The notes: generated by a model from the sequence alone, not told the origin. Counted from the first letter of the stretch, positions 42,937-52,692 are shown. The stretch is DNA of 64,000 nucleotides from Polymorphobacter fuscus (GCF_011927825.1 NZ_JAATJI010000001.1:1426001-1490000), one strand, 5' to 3'. A program made the numbers and translations.

Positions 42937-44046
42937 TCAGCGCGGTGCCGCCGCCTTGATCGCCGCCGCGATCGCATCGCGCATCGGCTTGGGCGCAAAA
43001 TCGGCGTCGAACGGCAGCGGCCGTTTCGGCAGGCCGTCGGGGCGTGGGCGCAAGCCCTGCAGCCAGCTGTATTTGTCGCTCAACCCCCAGCACATGATCG
43101 TCTTCAATTGCGGGTAGGACAGCATCAGGTCGAGATAGGCGCGTGTGTGATCGGCAACGAGCTTGTCGCGCACGGCAAAGTCCGCCGGCAGCGGATTGTC
43201 ATGGACATCGAGTTCGGTGACCAGCAGGTCGAGCCCCATGCCGGTCGCATCGTCGAGAAAGCGCCGCCAGGCGCGCACGTCGAGCGACCCCAGCCCCGTT
43301 GGCGTGTCGCTGTACTTGCTGCCGAGATGGCCCTGCACCCCCAGCGCATCGACTGGAGTACCGCGCTTCTTCAATGCCTCGAGCAGCCGCAGGACGCCGT
43401 CGCGATGCTTGCCGCCATCGTCCTGCCAGCTCATGTAATCATTATAGACCAGCTGCGCGCCGGGCGCCGCCTGCCGGGCGGTGCGGAACGCCAGGTCGAT
43501 GGCGTTTTCGGCACCCATCGCCTTCGACAGCGCGGTTTCGCGAAGCCCGCCGGTGTCCGAATCGACTGCCTCGTTGACGACGTCGAAACTGTCGATCACC
43601 CCGGCATAGCGCGCGGCGACGGTGCCGACATGATCGGCGAGCAGCCGCGCCGCCTCGCGCGCCGGCTGGGCGCCGTAGTCATGGCGCGTCACCCAGTCGG
43701 GCATCCACTGCGGCGAATGCCACAGCAGCGTATGCCCGCGCACGCCCATGCGATTGTCGACCGCCCATCTGACGATCGCGTCCGCCGCGCGGAAATCGAA
43801 GCTTTTGGCGTCGGGGCGCAGCGCCACCCATTTCATCGCATTTTCGGGAACGATCAGCCCGCATTGCGCGACATTGAGCGCGCGATAGGCCGGGTCCTCG
43901 AAATTCTTGCCGCCGACGGTGCTGCCGAAGCGCAGGCCCTTCGATGCCGCCACCGCCGCCAGCGAGTCCGCCGCCGTCGCCGCCCCCAGCAGCGGCAGCG
44001 CGGCCGCCGCCGCTGCACCCTTCAAGACGCCTCGCCGATCGATCAT
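42937..44046 (-). CDS. GH10 endo-1,4-beta-xylanase
   Basis: A 369-residue secreted glycoside hydrolase. The N-terminus has a Tat-like signal (DRRGVLKGAAAAAALPLLG). The (beta/alpha)8 fold shows VPENAMKWVALRP, RGHTLLWHSPQW, the acid/base Glu in DVVNEAVD, and the nucleophile Glu in LLVTELDVHD. It would cut the beta-1,4-xylan backbone internally. No carbohydrate-binding module is present. Its ATG overlaps the stop of the deacetylase gene (ATGA), so it is the last gene of a four-gene operon. Confidence 0.95.
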   Translation of the reverse strand: MIDRRGVLKGAAAAAALPLLGAATAADSLAAVAASKGLRFGSTVGGKNFEDPAYRALNVAQCGLIVPENAMKWVALRPDAKSFDFRAADAIVRWAVDNRMGVRGHTLLWHSPQWMPDWVTRHDYGAQPAREAARLLADHVGTVAARYAGVIDSFDVVNEAVDSDTGGLRETALSKAMGAENAIDLAFRTARQAAPGAQLVYNDYMSWQDDGGKHRDGVLRLLEALKKRGTPVDALGVQGHLGSKYSDTPTGLGSLDVRAWRRFLDDATGMGLDLLVTELDVHDNPLPADFAVRDKLVADHTRAYLDLMLSYPQLKTIMCWGLSDKYSWLQGLRPRPDGLPKRPLPFDADFAPKPMRDAIAAAIKAAAPR

Positions 44047-44891
44047 CGCGCACTCTCCTCAGGGCGGCACAGGGCCGCCAGCATCGGGCCATAATTATGC
44101 ACCTGCGGCAAGGGCAACGCCGGCACCGGCGGCCGCGCCGGATCGGTGTCGCTGGCATAGGCCGGGTCGCGCTGCGCCCTGGCCAGCGTCGTGAAGCCAA
44201 AGCCTTCGCGGCGATATTGCGCCAGCAGCCGCGGCAGCAGCCGCGCATCGAAGGCGCCGACATGCAGCAGCAGCACATAGGGAATATCGCGGCCATGGCG
44301 CTGGCGCGCCGCCGCCCGCGACGCCGCCGCCGCTTCCGACGCGGCAGCAAGATAGCTGCGTTCCAGGACCGCGACCGCCGCCGGGTCGCCGGCGCACCGC
44401 GCATAGGCATCGTTCCACAGGAAGTCGCCGAAACTCATCGTCACCGCAGCGATCCTGTAGCCGCGCTCGGCCAGCGCCGTCCGCACCGCCTGCCGCACCT
44501 TGGGGTCCTTGCCCTCGGCGAGGAACGGAAAGCGGAACCAGCGCCCGTCACCCGGCACCGCGTTGCGATCGATGTCGGCGACATAATCGGCAACCGGCGT
44601 CACATCGAGATTGGCATGCGACCAGCCATGGTTGCCGATCGGGAACCCCGCCGCCCGCCACATCGCCAGCGGCGCCGGATCGGCCCCGACCAGCGCGCCA
44701 TTAACGAAGCCATGCGGCCCGGGCACCCGCGCCTGCTTCAGCGCCGCGATGATCGCGCCCGCCACCCCGGCGCGGGTTTCGCCCGGCGGCAGCGCCCCGT
44801 GCGCCGGGAGATCATCGAAGGTGGGCGCGATCACCGGCCGCGCCCCGGCTGCCGTCGCCAGCATCGCGCACAGGATGGCTGCCGTCCTCAT
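44043..44891 (-). CDS. polysaccharide deacetylase (NodB domain)
   Basis: A 282-residue exported enzyme. A short signal peptide (MRTAAILCAMLATAAGA) precedes the NodB fold. Motif 1 is APTFDDLPAHG with the catalytic and metal Asp, and motif 2 is NHGWSHANLDV with the HxxxH zinc ligands. Next to a GH10 xylanase in one operon, it may remove acetyl groups from xylan (CE4-type), though peptidoglycan or chitin acting enzymes share the fold. Both ends overlap neighbours by four bases. Confidence 0.88.
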   Translation of the reverse strand: MRTAAILCAMLATAAGARPVIAPTFDDLPAHGALPPGETRAGVAGAIIAALKQARVPGPHGFVNGALVGADPAPLAMWRAAGFPIGNHGWSHANLDVTPVADYVADIDRNAVPGDGRWFRFPFLAEGKDPKVRQAVRTALAERGYRIAAVTMSFGDFLWNDAYARCAGDPAAVAVLERSYLAAASEAAAASRAAARQRHGRDIPYVLLLHVGAFDARLLPRLLAQYRREGFGFTTLARAQRDPAYASDTDPARPPVPALPLPQVHNYGPMLAALCRPEESAR

Positions 44892-47119
44892 GGCAACGGT
44901 CGGATGTTTTCGCTGCGCACCTGCCACCCCGCACGCGGAAATCCGGGTGCCGGCCCCTCGGCGCCATCCCAGCCCGCCGCCATCATGCCGACGGCGAGCA
45001 GCAACGCGCCGTTTGATGGGAAATAGGTGTCGGCAACGCGCACGAACCCCGGCCCGTCGGGGCCGCCCCGCGCTGCGGGGTCGAGCGCGACACGCGGCGT
45101 CATCCCTGTCGGCCCCCATTGGTTGTTGACCTCGGCCCGCAGCAGCCAGTCGATCGCCGCCTCCGGATCGCCGAGCCGCGCCGCCGTCATCGCAATCATC
45201 GGAAAATCCCAGCCCCAGGTCTGGCGCAGGTCCCAATCGGCATCGGTCGCCGCCAGCGTCGCGCGCATGGCAGCGGCGTCCACACCCGCCCCCGCGATCA
45301 GCCCATGCGCCATCAGAAACGACGGATGATCGCGGTTGAGGCATTGCGGCAGCACCGCGTTGCGTCGGCAGGCGGCGCTGGCCGAAACCCGCCAGAAATC
45401 CGGCGCCGTCGCCACCGGCAGATACAGGCCGTCGCGCACGGGCAGCGGCGCCAGCCCGGCGATTACCCGGTCCCAGCCGGCGTCGCGCGCCAGCCCGCGC
45501 CGCACGCGCCATGCCTGCGCCGTTTCCAGCCCCCAGCGAAAATAGGCCAGCTCGAACGCCGGATCGACCGTCGTCATCGGATCATGGTTTTCCTGCACCG
45601 GGATGATCGGCGGGCCCAGCGAATAGCGGCCGGTTGCCGGGTCCAGCCGCGGCCAGCTGGCCAGCAACCGCGCCGTCTGCTCGACGATTTCGGCATGGCG
45701 TGCCAGCGTCGCCTTGTCCGGCTGCGCCCGCCAAGCCAGTTCGGCCAGATAGATCGGGTGCGGCTGCTGCCACATGATGAACGGGTTGATCGGGCTGGGG
45801 CTGCTGCGGCCTTCGGGGCCCGACATCTTGGGCCACCAGGCGCCATCGACCCGGTGGCGCCGCGCGTCCGCCATCGCGCCGGGCAGTGCAGCGCGATACC
45901 AGCCAAGGCTGCGCTCCAGCAGCTCCGGCCGGCCCCAGATGGCGAAATGCGCCGCGTGCCAGGGGTGCATCTCCAGATGGAACTTGCCGTTCCAGCTGTT
46001 CGAAAACAGCCCCTCCTCCTGCGGCGGCACGGCGCCGGCCTGGTTGATCGCCGCCAGATATTGCGACAGCACGATGCGCCGTTCCAGTTCGGGCGCGCGG
46101 CGGTCGGTGCTGCCCGACAGGTCGATCATGCCGCCCTTTGTCCAGTAATCGCGCCAATGTTCGGTCGTGGCGGCAGCACGCGCGGCTTCGTCGAACCGCG
46201 CCGGCAACGCCGTCTGTTCAAAGCTGATCGACGCCACCAGCCGGTCGCCCGACCGCGCCAGGATGCGGAACCCGTGCGGTCCGGCCGGCCGGATCACCGC
46301 GCCCGCCGCGGCCAGCGCCGAATAATAGGTCGTGCCGTCGATCTGGCGGCGGACGGTCAGCCCCCCCGGCACCCGCCCGGTGACGATGGTGCGGTGGGCA
46401 TCGGGGTGGTTCCAGTCCGAAGGGTCGGGGTTCAGGCCGGCGGCGACTCCGGGGTAGCGGACATCGATGCCGACTTGGCCGGTGGCGACCAGCGGCGACC
46501 GGATCTCCACCAGCACGGCATCGCGCCCGGCATCGACGCGGGTCACGACCGACACCGGCGCCCCGGCAAAACGGAAGTCGCTGTGCAGCGTCCCGGTCCA
46601 CAGGTCGAGCCGCTGGCGCGTGTCCGAAATCGCCGCAAAGGTCGCCGGCGTGCCGTCCGGCAGCGTCAGCGCCAGCGCGACGCGGCCCAGCGAGATGCGG
46701 TGCGGATTCTCGCGCAGCCACGCCAGCGCCGGCCGCTGCGCCGCCTCGGCAAAATCGCGCATATAGGCATAGGGTTGGCGGCCGCGCCCGGGCACCGGCA
46801 CGAGAACCTCGCCATCGGCGGCGGTATAGCCCCTGGGGTTGGGAAAGCTGTGCCACGCCCATTGCGCCATCGTCAGCAATGGCGACGTCGGCGCATATTG
46901 CTCCGGAAACGTCTGCAGCCCGGTGATGTCGGCGGTAAAGCCCAGCGCGCCATTGCCCAGCATCACCGGCGCATGGCGGTCGATGGCCGTGAACACCGGG
47001 TCGTGCCGCGCCACCAGCGCCGGACGATCGATCGGCGCCGCCGCAACCGTCGCGCTCGCCAGGCCCAGCACGGCGGCAATCGCGGCTGTGATGGCTTTCC
47101 GGAACACGCGGCACCTCAT
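44888..47119 (-). CDS. six-hairpin (alpha/alpha)6 glycosidase-like protein
   Basis: A 743-residue exported protein with a signal peptide (ITAAIAAVLGLASATVAAA). The N-terminal ~300 residues are beta-sandwich-like. The C-terminal ~400 are helical, with WNGKFHLEMHPWHAAHFAIW, PFIMWQQPHPIYLAEL, IIPVQENHDPMTTVDP and DLRQTWGWDFPMIAMTAARL. This layout resembles GH65/GH95-type inverting enzymes; Glu in HLEMH and QENHD are catalytic candidates. I cannot assign a family number or substrate. It is second in the operon between the TonB receptor and the deacetylase. Confidence 0.78.
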   Translation of the reverse strand: MRCRVFRKAITAAIAAVLGLASATVAAAPIDRPALVARHDPVFTAIDRHAPVMLGNGALGFTADITGLQTFPEQYAPTSPLLTMAQWAWHSFPNPRGYTAADGEVLVPVPGRGRQPYAYMRDFAEAAQRPALAWLRENPHRISLGRVALALTLPDGTPATFAAISDTRQRLDLWTGTLHSDFRFAGAPVSVVTRVDAGRDAVLVEIRSPLVATGQVGIDVRYPGVAAGLNPDPSDWNHPDAHRTIVTGRVPGGLTVRRQIDGTTYYSALAAAGAVIRPAGPHGFRILARSGDRLVASISFEQTALPARFDEAARAAATTEHWRDYWTKGGMIDLSGSTDRRAPELERRIVLSQYLAAINQAGAVPPQEEGLFSNSWNGKFHLEMHPWHAAHFAIWGRPELLERSLGWYRAALPGAMADARRHRVDGAWWPKMSGPEGRSSPSPINPFIMWQQPHPIYLAELAWRAQPDKATLARHAEIVEQTARLLASWPRLDPATGRYSLGPPIIPVQENHDPMTTVDPAFELAYFRWGLETAQAWRVRRGLARDAGWDRVIAGLAPLPVRDGLYLPVATAPDFWRVSASAACRRNAVLPQCLNRDHPSFLMAHGLIAGAGVDAAAMRATLAATDADWDLRQTWGWDFPMIAMTAARLGDPEAAIDWLLRAEVNNQWGPTGMTPRVALDPAARGGPDGPGFVRVADTYFPSNGALLLAVGMMAAGWDGAEGPAPGFPRAGWQVRSENIRPLP

Positions 47120-47167
47120 GGCGCACCCGGCCGGGCGAACGACACGGCCGTGTGGTTGCAATGGCCT

Positions 47168-50100
47168 TTAGAAGCGGGCCGTCAGGCTGGCATAGAACAC
47201 CCGGCCTTCGATGTCATAGGTCGCGGCATAGGTGTTGTTGGCCGGCGCCGAGGATCCGAGGATCGGCGGATCGCGGTCGAACAGGTTGCGGATGCCGGCG
47301 GTCAGGATGAGCTTGCGCGAGAAGTCGTACGAGCCCGACAGATCGAAATAATGCTGGGTGCCGATCCGCGGCGTCGTCAGCGAATCGAGCGCGGGTGCGG
47401 TCGTCCCGGCGCGGGTCGGCAGGACATAGGTGTCGACGGTCACGGCGCCGATGAAGCGGTGGCGCAGGCTGAGCGCCAGCGGCCCGGTCTTCCAGGTGAC
47501 GCGGGTGATGCCCTTCCATTCGGGGATCGGCTGGCCGCAGGTCGGCCCGAACGACCCGACGCAATTGTTCTTGATCGTCGGGATCGCCTGCACCGGCGTC
47601 GCGGTGAATTCGTTGGTCCAGTTGAGATTGGTGCCGAAATCGAGCGTGCTGCCTTCGTCACCCAGCAGCGTCCAGTCGAAATTGACCCGGTAGCCGGCTT
47701 CGAAATCGATGCCCGAAGTCTTCAGCCCGCCGGTGTTGCCGTTGGTGGTGGTGACAAAGCCCGGCGCCGCGATCTGGCCGGTCAACGGGTCACGGGTGAT
47801 CGCCTGGCAGAACTCGCTCGTCGCGCTCTGGATGACGTTGTAGCAAAGGTTGAGCGTGTTGGAGATGCCGCCGCCCAGCGGGGCGATCGCGCCGTCGAGG
47901 TTGATGTTGTAATAATCGATGCTGGCGGTCAGGCCGGGGATGAAACGCGGCGCCAGCACCACGCCGACCGTCTTGGTGTTGGAGGTTTCGGGGCCGACAT
48001 TGGGGTTGCCGCCGGACACCTGGCTGATGAAGACGTTGGGCTGGACATTCTGGGTGAACACCGCGGCGGCCGGAACCCCGGTGGCGACGCAGACGGCGCG
48101 CACGGCGGCGGTCTGCTGCGCCAGCGGCTGGCGGCTGGAGCAGGGATCGGTCGCCGACGGGCCGCTGACGGTGTTGCCGCCGAACAATTCGCCGACGTTC
48201 GGCGCGCGGATGGCGCGCTGGAACTGGCCGCGGATGGTGATGTCCGAAATCGGCGCATATTCGGCGCCGACCGAATAGGTCCAGACGCTGCCGACGCCCT
48301 TCAGATTATAGTCGGAATAGCGCACCGCGCCGTTGATTCCGAACCTTTTGCCGAACGCCGAATCGCGCAGGATCGGCGCCCGCAGCTCGGCATACAGCTC
48401 CTTCACCGCCGACGATCCGCTGGTCGGCAGCGCGGCGTTGAACCCCGACACATCGCCCGACGCCAGAAAGCTGTCGGGAACGAAGTTCGCCGAAGCCCGG
48501 CGATATTCGGCGCCGGTGTTGAAGTCGACGGGGCCGGCCGGCAGGTCGAACAATTCGCCGCGCAGGTTGGCGGCGATCACATATTGGTCGGCCTCGGTAT
48601 AGTTGGTCGATGCCACCGCGATCGATTGCGCACCGGCCGCCGACAGATTTTGCCCGAAGATGTTGAGCAGTGGCGCTGCGCCGTTGACCGACAGCAGCCC
48701 GGCCTGGAACTTGCTGAGCGACGCCGCGCCGGTGGAGATGCTGGTGTCGGTGGTCCGCGTGTAGGTGCCGTACACATCATAGGCGAGGTTGCGCATGAAG
48801 CCTTCGGACACGCTGCCGATGTCGCCGCGGAAACCGAGCGCGGCGCGATAGGCGGTGCGGTCGCTGCGGTTGGTGCGCAGGCCGACATCGGGCAGGCGGC
48901 GGTTGACGTTGAGGACGGCAAGCCCATCCCCCGGCGTCGTGCTGAGCCGCGAGGTGCCGTTGGTCACCGTCGTCGTGCCGGTTTCGCGCAGGTCGAGCTG
49001 GCGCATCACCTCGCGGAGCTGCGGGGTCAGATAGGGATTGTTGGTGTTGACGAGGAAGTTGCCGCCGATGCCGCTGGGGGCGAGCTGGACATCGACGATG
49101 TTGTTGCTGAAATTGCCCTCGGCATAGGCAGTCAGCGCCGGCGAAAAGTCGTAATGCGCCATCAGGTTGAGCGCAACGCGGCGCTGCGGGATGACCAGAT
49201 AGCCGGCCGGCCCCAGGTCGTAATCGTCCTGCGGCGTCAACGCCGGGCGCGCCACGGTGCCGGCATCGTTGAAGGTGAACCCGCGGCCACCGATGCCGCC
49301 GAGACCGGCGGCGACCAGCGCGGCATCGAGCCCGGGATTCGACTGGGCCGAGCCGACCGACGGGATATTGGCGAAGCGGCCGTTGGGGATGGTGCCGCTG
49401 CCACCGAAGATCAGCCCGGGGCGACCGCCCGCCGTCAGGCAGGTCTGGCCGGCCGGCACCGCCAGCGGCGTGCCGGGGCGCGTCTCGCTGAAGCTGGCCG
49501 AGGTCACGCAGCCATCGGCCATGTTCGGCGTCGCCCAGCCGCCGCGGTCGCCGCGCGAAAAGCCGCCGCGGTTGAGGTAGTCGAACGACGCGACGATGTT
49601 GCCGCGGTCGCCGGAAAAATTGGTGCCGAAGGTCAGCGAGGCATTGTAGGTCGGCGTGCCGGTATGCTGGTCGGCGCGAATGCCGCCCGTCAGCTCGATG
49701 CCGTCGAAATTGTTCTTCAGGATGAAGTTGACGACGCCGGTGATGGCGTCGGATCCATAGACCGCCGACGAGCCGCCGGTGACGGTCTCCACCCGTTCGA
49801 TCAGCGCCGCCGGCACCGTGTTGATATCGGTCGTCTGGTCAGGCCCGGTGATGGTGAAGCGCCGGCCGTTGACCAGGACCAAATTGCGCTGCGCGCCGAA
49901 GCCGCGAAGGTTGAGCGTCGCGGTGCCGCCGGGAACGGTGTTGGCGGTCGGACCATTGTTCTGCGAGCCGAGGAACTGCGGCGTATCGTTGAGCAGGGTT
50001 TCGACATTGGCCGTACCCGAAAGCCGGAATTCCTGCGCACCGATCACCGTCACCGGCGTCGGCGCCTCGAAACCGCGCGCCGCGAGACGCGAGCCGGTGA

Positions 50101-50260
50101 CGACGATTTCGCCGGCGCCGTCATCGGCAGCCGCAGGCGCTTCGGCAGCCGGCGTTGCCGGTGCGACCTGCGCGAGCGCGATCGCCGGGCAGACGAAAAG
50201 GCTGAGGGCGAGCGCGGTACCGGCCTTGGCGCGGCTCGCAAGAAGATGCTGGCGTATCAT
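47168..50260 (-). CDS. TonB-dependent outer-membrane receptor
   Basis: A 1030-residue receptor. A signal peptide (ALALSLFVCPAIALA) is followed by an Ala/Pro-rich linker and a TonB-box-like GEIVVTGSRL. The plug runs to about residue 170, with LRGFGAQRNLVLVNGRR and SSAVYGSDAITGVVNFIL. A 22-strand barrel should follow, ending in an aromatic Phe (FYASLTARF). Its position at the head of a xylan-active operon suggests it imports xylo- or arabinoxylo-oligosaccharides. No SusD-like partner is present, as is usual in proteobacteria. Confidence 0.94.
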   Translation of the reverse strand: MIRQHLLASRAKAGTALALSLFVCPAIALAQVAPATPAAEAPAAADDGAGEIVVTGSRLAARGFEAPTPVTVIGAQEFRLSGTANVETLLNDTPQFLGSQNNGPTANTVPGGTATLNLRGFGAQRNLVLVNGRRFTITGPDQTTDINTVPAALIERVETVTGGSSAVYGSDAITGVVNFILKNNFDGIELTGGIRADQHTGTPTYNASLTFGTNFSGDRGNIVASFDYLNRGGFSRGDRGGWATPNMADGCVTSASFSETRPGTPLAVPAGQTCLTAGGRPGLIFGGSGTIPNGRFANIPSVGSAQSNPGLDAALVAAGLGGIGGRGFTFNDAGTVARPALTPQDDYDLGPAGYLVIPQRRVALNLMAHYDFSPALTAYAEGNFSNNIVDVQLAPSGIGGNFLVNTNNPYLTPQLREVMRQLDLRETGTTTVTNGTSRLSTTPGDGLAVLNVNRRLPDVGLRTNRSDRTAYRAALGFRGDIGSVSEGFMRNLAYDVYGTYTRTTDTSISTGAASLSKFQAGLLSVNGAAPLLNIFGQNLSAAGAQSIAVASTNYTEADQYVIAANLRGELFDLPAGPVDFNTGAEYRRASANFVPDSFLASGDVSGFNAALPTSGSSAVKELYAELRAPILRDSAFGKRFGINGAVRYSDYNLKGVGSVWTYSVGAEYAPISDITIRGQFQRAIRAPNVGELFGGNTVSGPSATDPCSSRQPLAQQTAAVRAVCVATGVPAAAVFTQNVQPNVFISQVSGGNPNVGPETSNTKTVGVVLAPRFIPGLTASIDYYNINLDGAIAPLGGGISNTLNLCYNVIQSATSEFCQAITRDPLTGQIAAPGFVTTTNGNTGGLKTSGIDFEAGYRVNFDWTLLGDEGSTLDFGTNLNWTNEFTATPVQAIPTIKNNCVGSFGPTCGQPIPEWKGITRVTWKTGPLALSLRHRFIGAVTVDTYVLPTRAGTTAPALDSLTTPRIGTQHYFDLSGSYDFSRKLILTAGIRNLFDRDPPILGSSAPANNTYAATYDIEGRVFYASLTARF

Positions 50261-50360
50261 GATCGTCCCCCTCGAAAAGCCGGATCTCTGTCCGGTTCGC
50301 CGCTTCTCTGCGGCGTCGTCTCATCATATACAACGCCGCAGCATATTGTGAAACCAAAAA

Positions 50361-50374
50361 TGTTAGCGCTATCC
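50361..50374. promoter_or_regulatory. LacI-type operator candidate in the TonB/GH28 divergent region
   Basis: TGTTAGCGCTATCC has the symmetric core TAGCGCTA. It lies about 100 bases before the TonB receptor ATG and about 80 before the GH28 ATG, between the two divergent genes. A nearly identical site, TGTTAGCGCTACCT, precedes the GH43-xylB-xylA operon at 56141. LacI-family repressors, including the xylose repressor of Caulobacter, bind sites of this form as I recall. No lacI-type gene is in the window. Confidence 0.7.
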
Positions 50375-50450
50375 CTACTTGGGCCGACGTATATGTTTCA
50401 ATAGGTTGCGCCCGGTGGCCGTGCGCTTGCGGGACAGTAGAAGGGGCAAA

Positions 50451-51860
50451 ATGGCGATGCAGCGCGGCAGAAAAGTCACACTGACGACAATCGACCGGCG
50501 CACCATGCTCGGCGCCGCCGCGCTTTGGCCCGTGGCCACGGCGGCCGCGCCCGCGTCACCTTGGCAGGCCGCGCGCCGCATCGCCGACACCATCCCCGCC
50601 CCGGCCATTCCCCGGCGCGACGTCCCGATCACCCGTCATGGCGCGGTCGCGGGCGGCCCGCCGGCGACCGCCGCGATCGCCGCCGCCATCGCTGCCTGCG
50701 CCGCGGCGGGCGGGGGCCGCGTCGTCGTCCCGCCGGGCAGGTTCCACACCGGCGCCATCCGGCTGGGGTCAAACATGGCGCTGCACCTGTCCGCCGGCGC
50801 CACCCTGGTGTTCAGCACCGATCCTGCCGATTATCCGATGGTGGCGACCCGCTGGGAAGGTGTCGAATGCGTCAACTATGCGCCACTGGTCTTTGCCGAC
50901 GGCGAAACCGATGTCGCCATCACCGGCACCGGCACGCTCGACGGCCAGGGGGCGGCCTGGTGGCCGTGGAGCAGCGGGCCGCAATTCGGCTGGAAACCCG
51001 GCATGCCCGACCAGCGCGCCGCCCGCACCCGGCTGTTCGCCATGGCCGAAGCCGGCGTGCCCGTCGCCGAGCGGCGCTTCGGTGCGGGCGGCTACCTGCG
51101 CCCGCCGCTGGTGCAGTTCCAGAACTGCGCGCGCGTGCTGGTCGAAGGCGTCACGCTGCGCGATTCGCCGCTTTGGAACTGCCATGCCGTGCTCTGCCGC
51201 GATGTCGTCATGCGCGGCGTCGCCGTGCGCGGCCATGGCCCCAACAATGATGGCTGCAACCCCGAATCGGTCGATCGCATGTTGATCGAGCGTTGCACCT
51301 TCGACACCGGCGATGATTGCATCGCCATCAAATCGGGGCGCAACGCCAATGGCCGGCGCGTCGCGCGGCCGGCGCAGGACATTGTCATCCGCGACTGCCG
51401 GATGCGCGCCGGCCATGGCGGGCTGGTCATCGGCAGCGAAATCTCGGGCGATGTCCGCCGCGTCTTCATGGAACGCTGCACGATGGACAGCCCCGACCTC
51501 TGGTATGCCGTGCGCATCAAGAACAACGCCATGCGCGGCGGTGCGGTCGACCAGGTCCATTGCCGCGACATCCGCGTCGGCCAGGTGGCGCGCGCCGCGA
51601 TCACCTGCGACTTTAACTATGAGGAAGGCGCCAACGGCGGCTTTCGACCGTCGCTGTCCAACCTGCTGATCGAGCGGATGGACGTGGCCAGGGCACCGCA
51701 GGTCGCCGACATCCAGGGCCTGCCCGGCGCGCCCGTGTCCGACATCACCCTGCGCGACTGTCGCTTTGCGGGGGTGACCCGGCCGAGCGTCGTCGCGCAT
51801 ATCGACCGGCTCGGGCTGAACAATGTCCGCGTCAATGGCAGGCCCGTCAGCCGGATCTGA
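50451..51860 (+). CDS. GH28 polygalacturonase-like glycoside hydrolase
   Basis: A 469-residue secreted enzyme with a Tat-like signal (TIDRRTMLGAAALWPVATAA). The right-handed beta-helix carries the GH28 catalytic set: HGPNNDGCNPES, DTGDDCIAIKSGRN, the GHG motif in RAGHGGLVIGSE, and VRIKNN. It would cleave alpha-1,4-galacturonide or related pectic linkages. AAGGGGC precedes the ATG at 50451. It is divergent from the TonB receptor and shares its operator-bearing promoter region. Confidence 0.92.
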   Translation: MAMQRGRKVTLTTIDRRTMLGAAALWPVATAAAPASPWQAARRIADTIPAPAIPRRDVPITRHGAVAGGPPATAAIAAAIAACAAAGGGRVVVPPGRFHTGAIRLGSNMALHLSAGATLVFSTDPADYPMVATRWEGVECVNYAPLVFADGETDVAITGTGTLDGQGAAWWPWSSGPQFGWKPGMPDQRAARTRLFAMAEAGVPVAERRFGAGGYLRPPLVQFQNCARVLVEGVTLRDSPLWNCHAVLCRDVVMRGVAVRGHGPNNDGCNPESVDRMLIERCTFDTGDDCIAIKSGRNANGRRVARPAQDIVIRDCRMRAGHGGLVIGSEISGDVRRVFMERCTMDSPDLWYAVRIKNNAMRGGAVDQVHCRDIRVGQVARAAITCDFNYEEGANGGFRPSLSNLLIERMDVARAPQVADIQGLPGAPVSDITLRDCRFAGVTRPSVVAHIDRLGLNNVRVNGRPVSRI

Positions 51861-51875
51861 CGCGGCAAGCAGGGC

Positions 51876-52679
51876 TCATCGCTTGCGGCCGGTCCAGCCC
51901 AGATCGGCACTGATCGCCGCCGCCACGCCGCGCACATCGTCCGACAGCGCCGCCATCCGGCCATCGGCCATATATTGCGCTGCGCTCGACACGCTGATGG
52001 CGGCGACGATGCGGCCCTTCACATCGCGCACCGGCGCCGCGACGCAGCGAATCTGGTCCTCGTTCTCCTCAAGGTCATAGGCGCGCCCGGCGGCGACATA
52101 GGCTTCCATGCGCTGCAGCCAGATATCGTAATCGGCCGCCGGCGCGCCATTGGCGCGGTCAGCATCGAACAGCGTCCGCCAGCGCGCCGGCACATCGTCG
52201 AGCAGCAGCGCCTTGCCAAGGCCAGTCGCCGTCAACGGCTGGCGATCGCCGACGCGGCTGCTGATCTCCACCCGCCGGCGTCCCGGAATCTTGTCGAGAT
52301 ACAGGGCGCGGTCGCCATCGGAGATGCCGAAATGCACCGTGTCCTCGGTATCGGCAGCAAGCGCTTCCAGATGCGGCCGCGCCACCTGAATGATGTCGGT
52401 CTGCCGCTGCGCCGCAAAGCCCAGCTCGAGCAGCTTCGGCCCGAACTGGTAACCGGTGCGCGGCGTGAAGACGAGGTAGCGCCGGTCGATCAGCGCCGCC
52501 GCGAGGCGATGGGTCGTCGATCGCGTCAGCTGCAGCTTGGCCGCCAGCGCCGCCAGCGTCAGCGGCCCGTCGACGACAGCATCGATCACGTCGAGCCCGC
52601 GCAACAGCGTCTGGCTGACCGCCTTCGGCTTGCCATCCGCGCCGCCATCGGCGTCCTTGTCCAAGCTGGCTTTTCCCAT
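51876..52679 (-). CDS. IclR-family transcriptional regulator
   Basis: A 267-residue regulator. An N-terminal winged helix-turn-helix (residues ~20-80: SQTLLRGLDVIDAVVDGPLT, LAAKLQLTRSTTHRLAAALI) is followed by the effector domain with GYQFGPKLLELGF, PRREVEISS-like GRRRVEISSRVG and LTATGLGKALLLDD. The C-terminal IRCVAAPVRDVKGRIVAAIS is usual. Sugar-acid or aromatic ligands are common in this family. An operator-like palindrome lies 14 bases before its ATG (autoregulation likely). It converges with GH28 and is divergent from GH43. Confidence 0.92.
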   Translation of the reverse strand: MGKASLDKDADGGADGKPKAVSQTLLRGLDVIDAVVDGPLTLAALAAKLQLTRSTTHRLAAALIDRRYLVFTPRTGYQFGPKLLELGFAAQRQTDIIQVARPHLEALAADTEDTVHFGISDGDRALYLDKIPGRRRVEISSRVGDRQPLTATGLGKALLLDDVPARWRTLFDADRANGAPAADYDIWLQRMEAYVAAGRAYDLEENEDQIRCVAAPVRDVKGRIVAAISVSSAAQYMADGRMAALSDDVRGVAAAISADLGWTGRKR

Positions 52680-52692
52680 TGCGTAGTATGCC

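Noticed and set aside
45119..50404. A 1761-codon open frame on the plus strand across the glycosidase and TonB receptor genes
   Set aside because: It is antisense to two well-supported genes. High GC at third codon positions removes stops from the opposite frame; the translation is Arg/Gln/Asp-rich without any domain or signal peptide.
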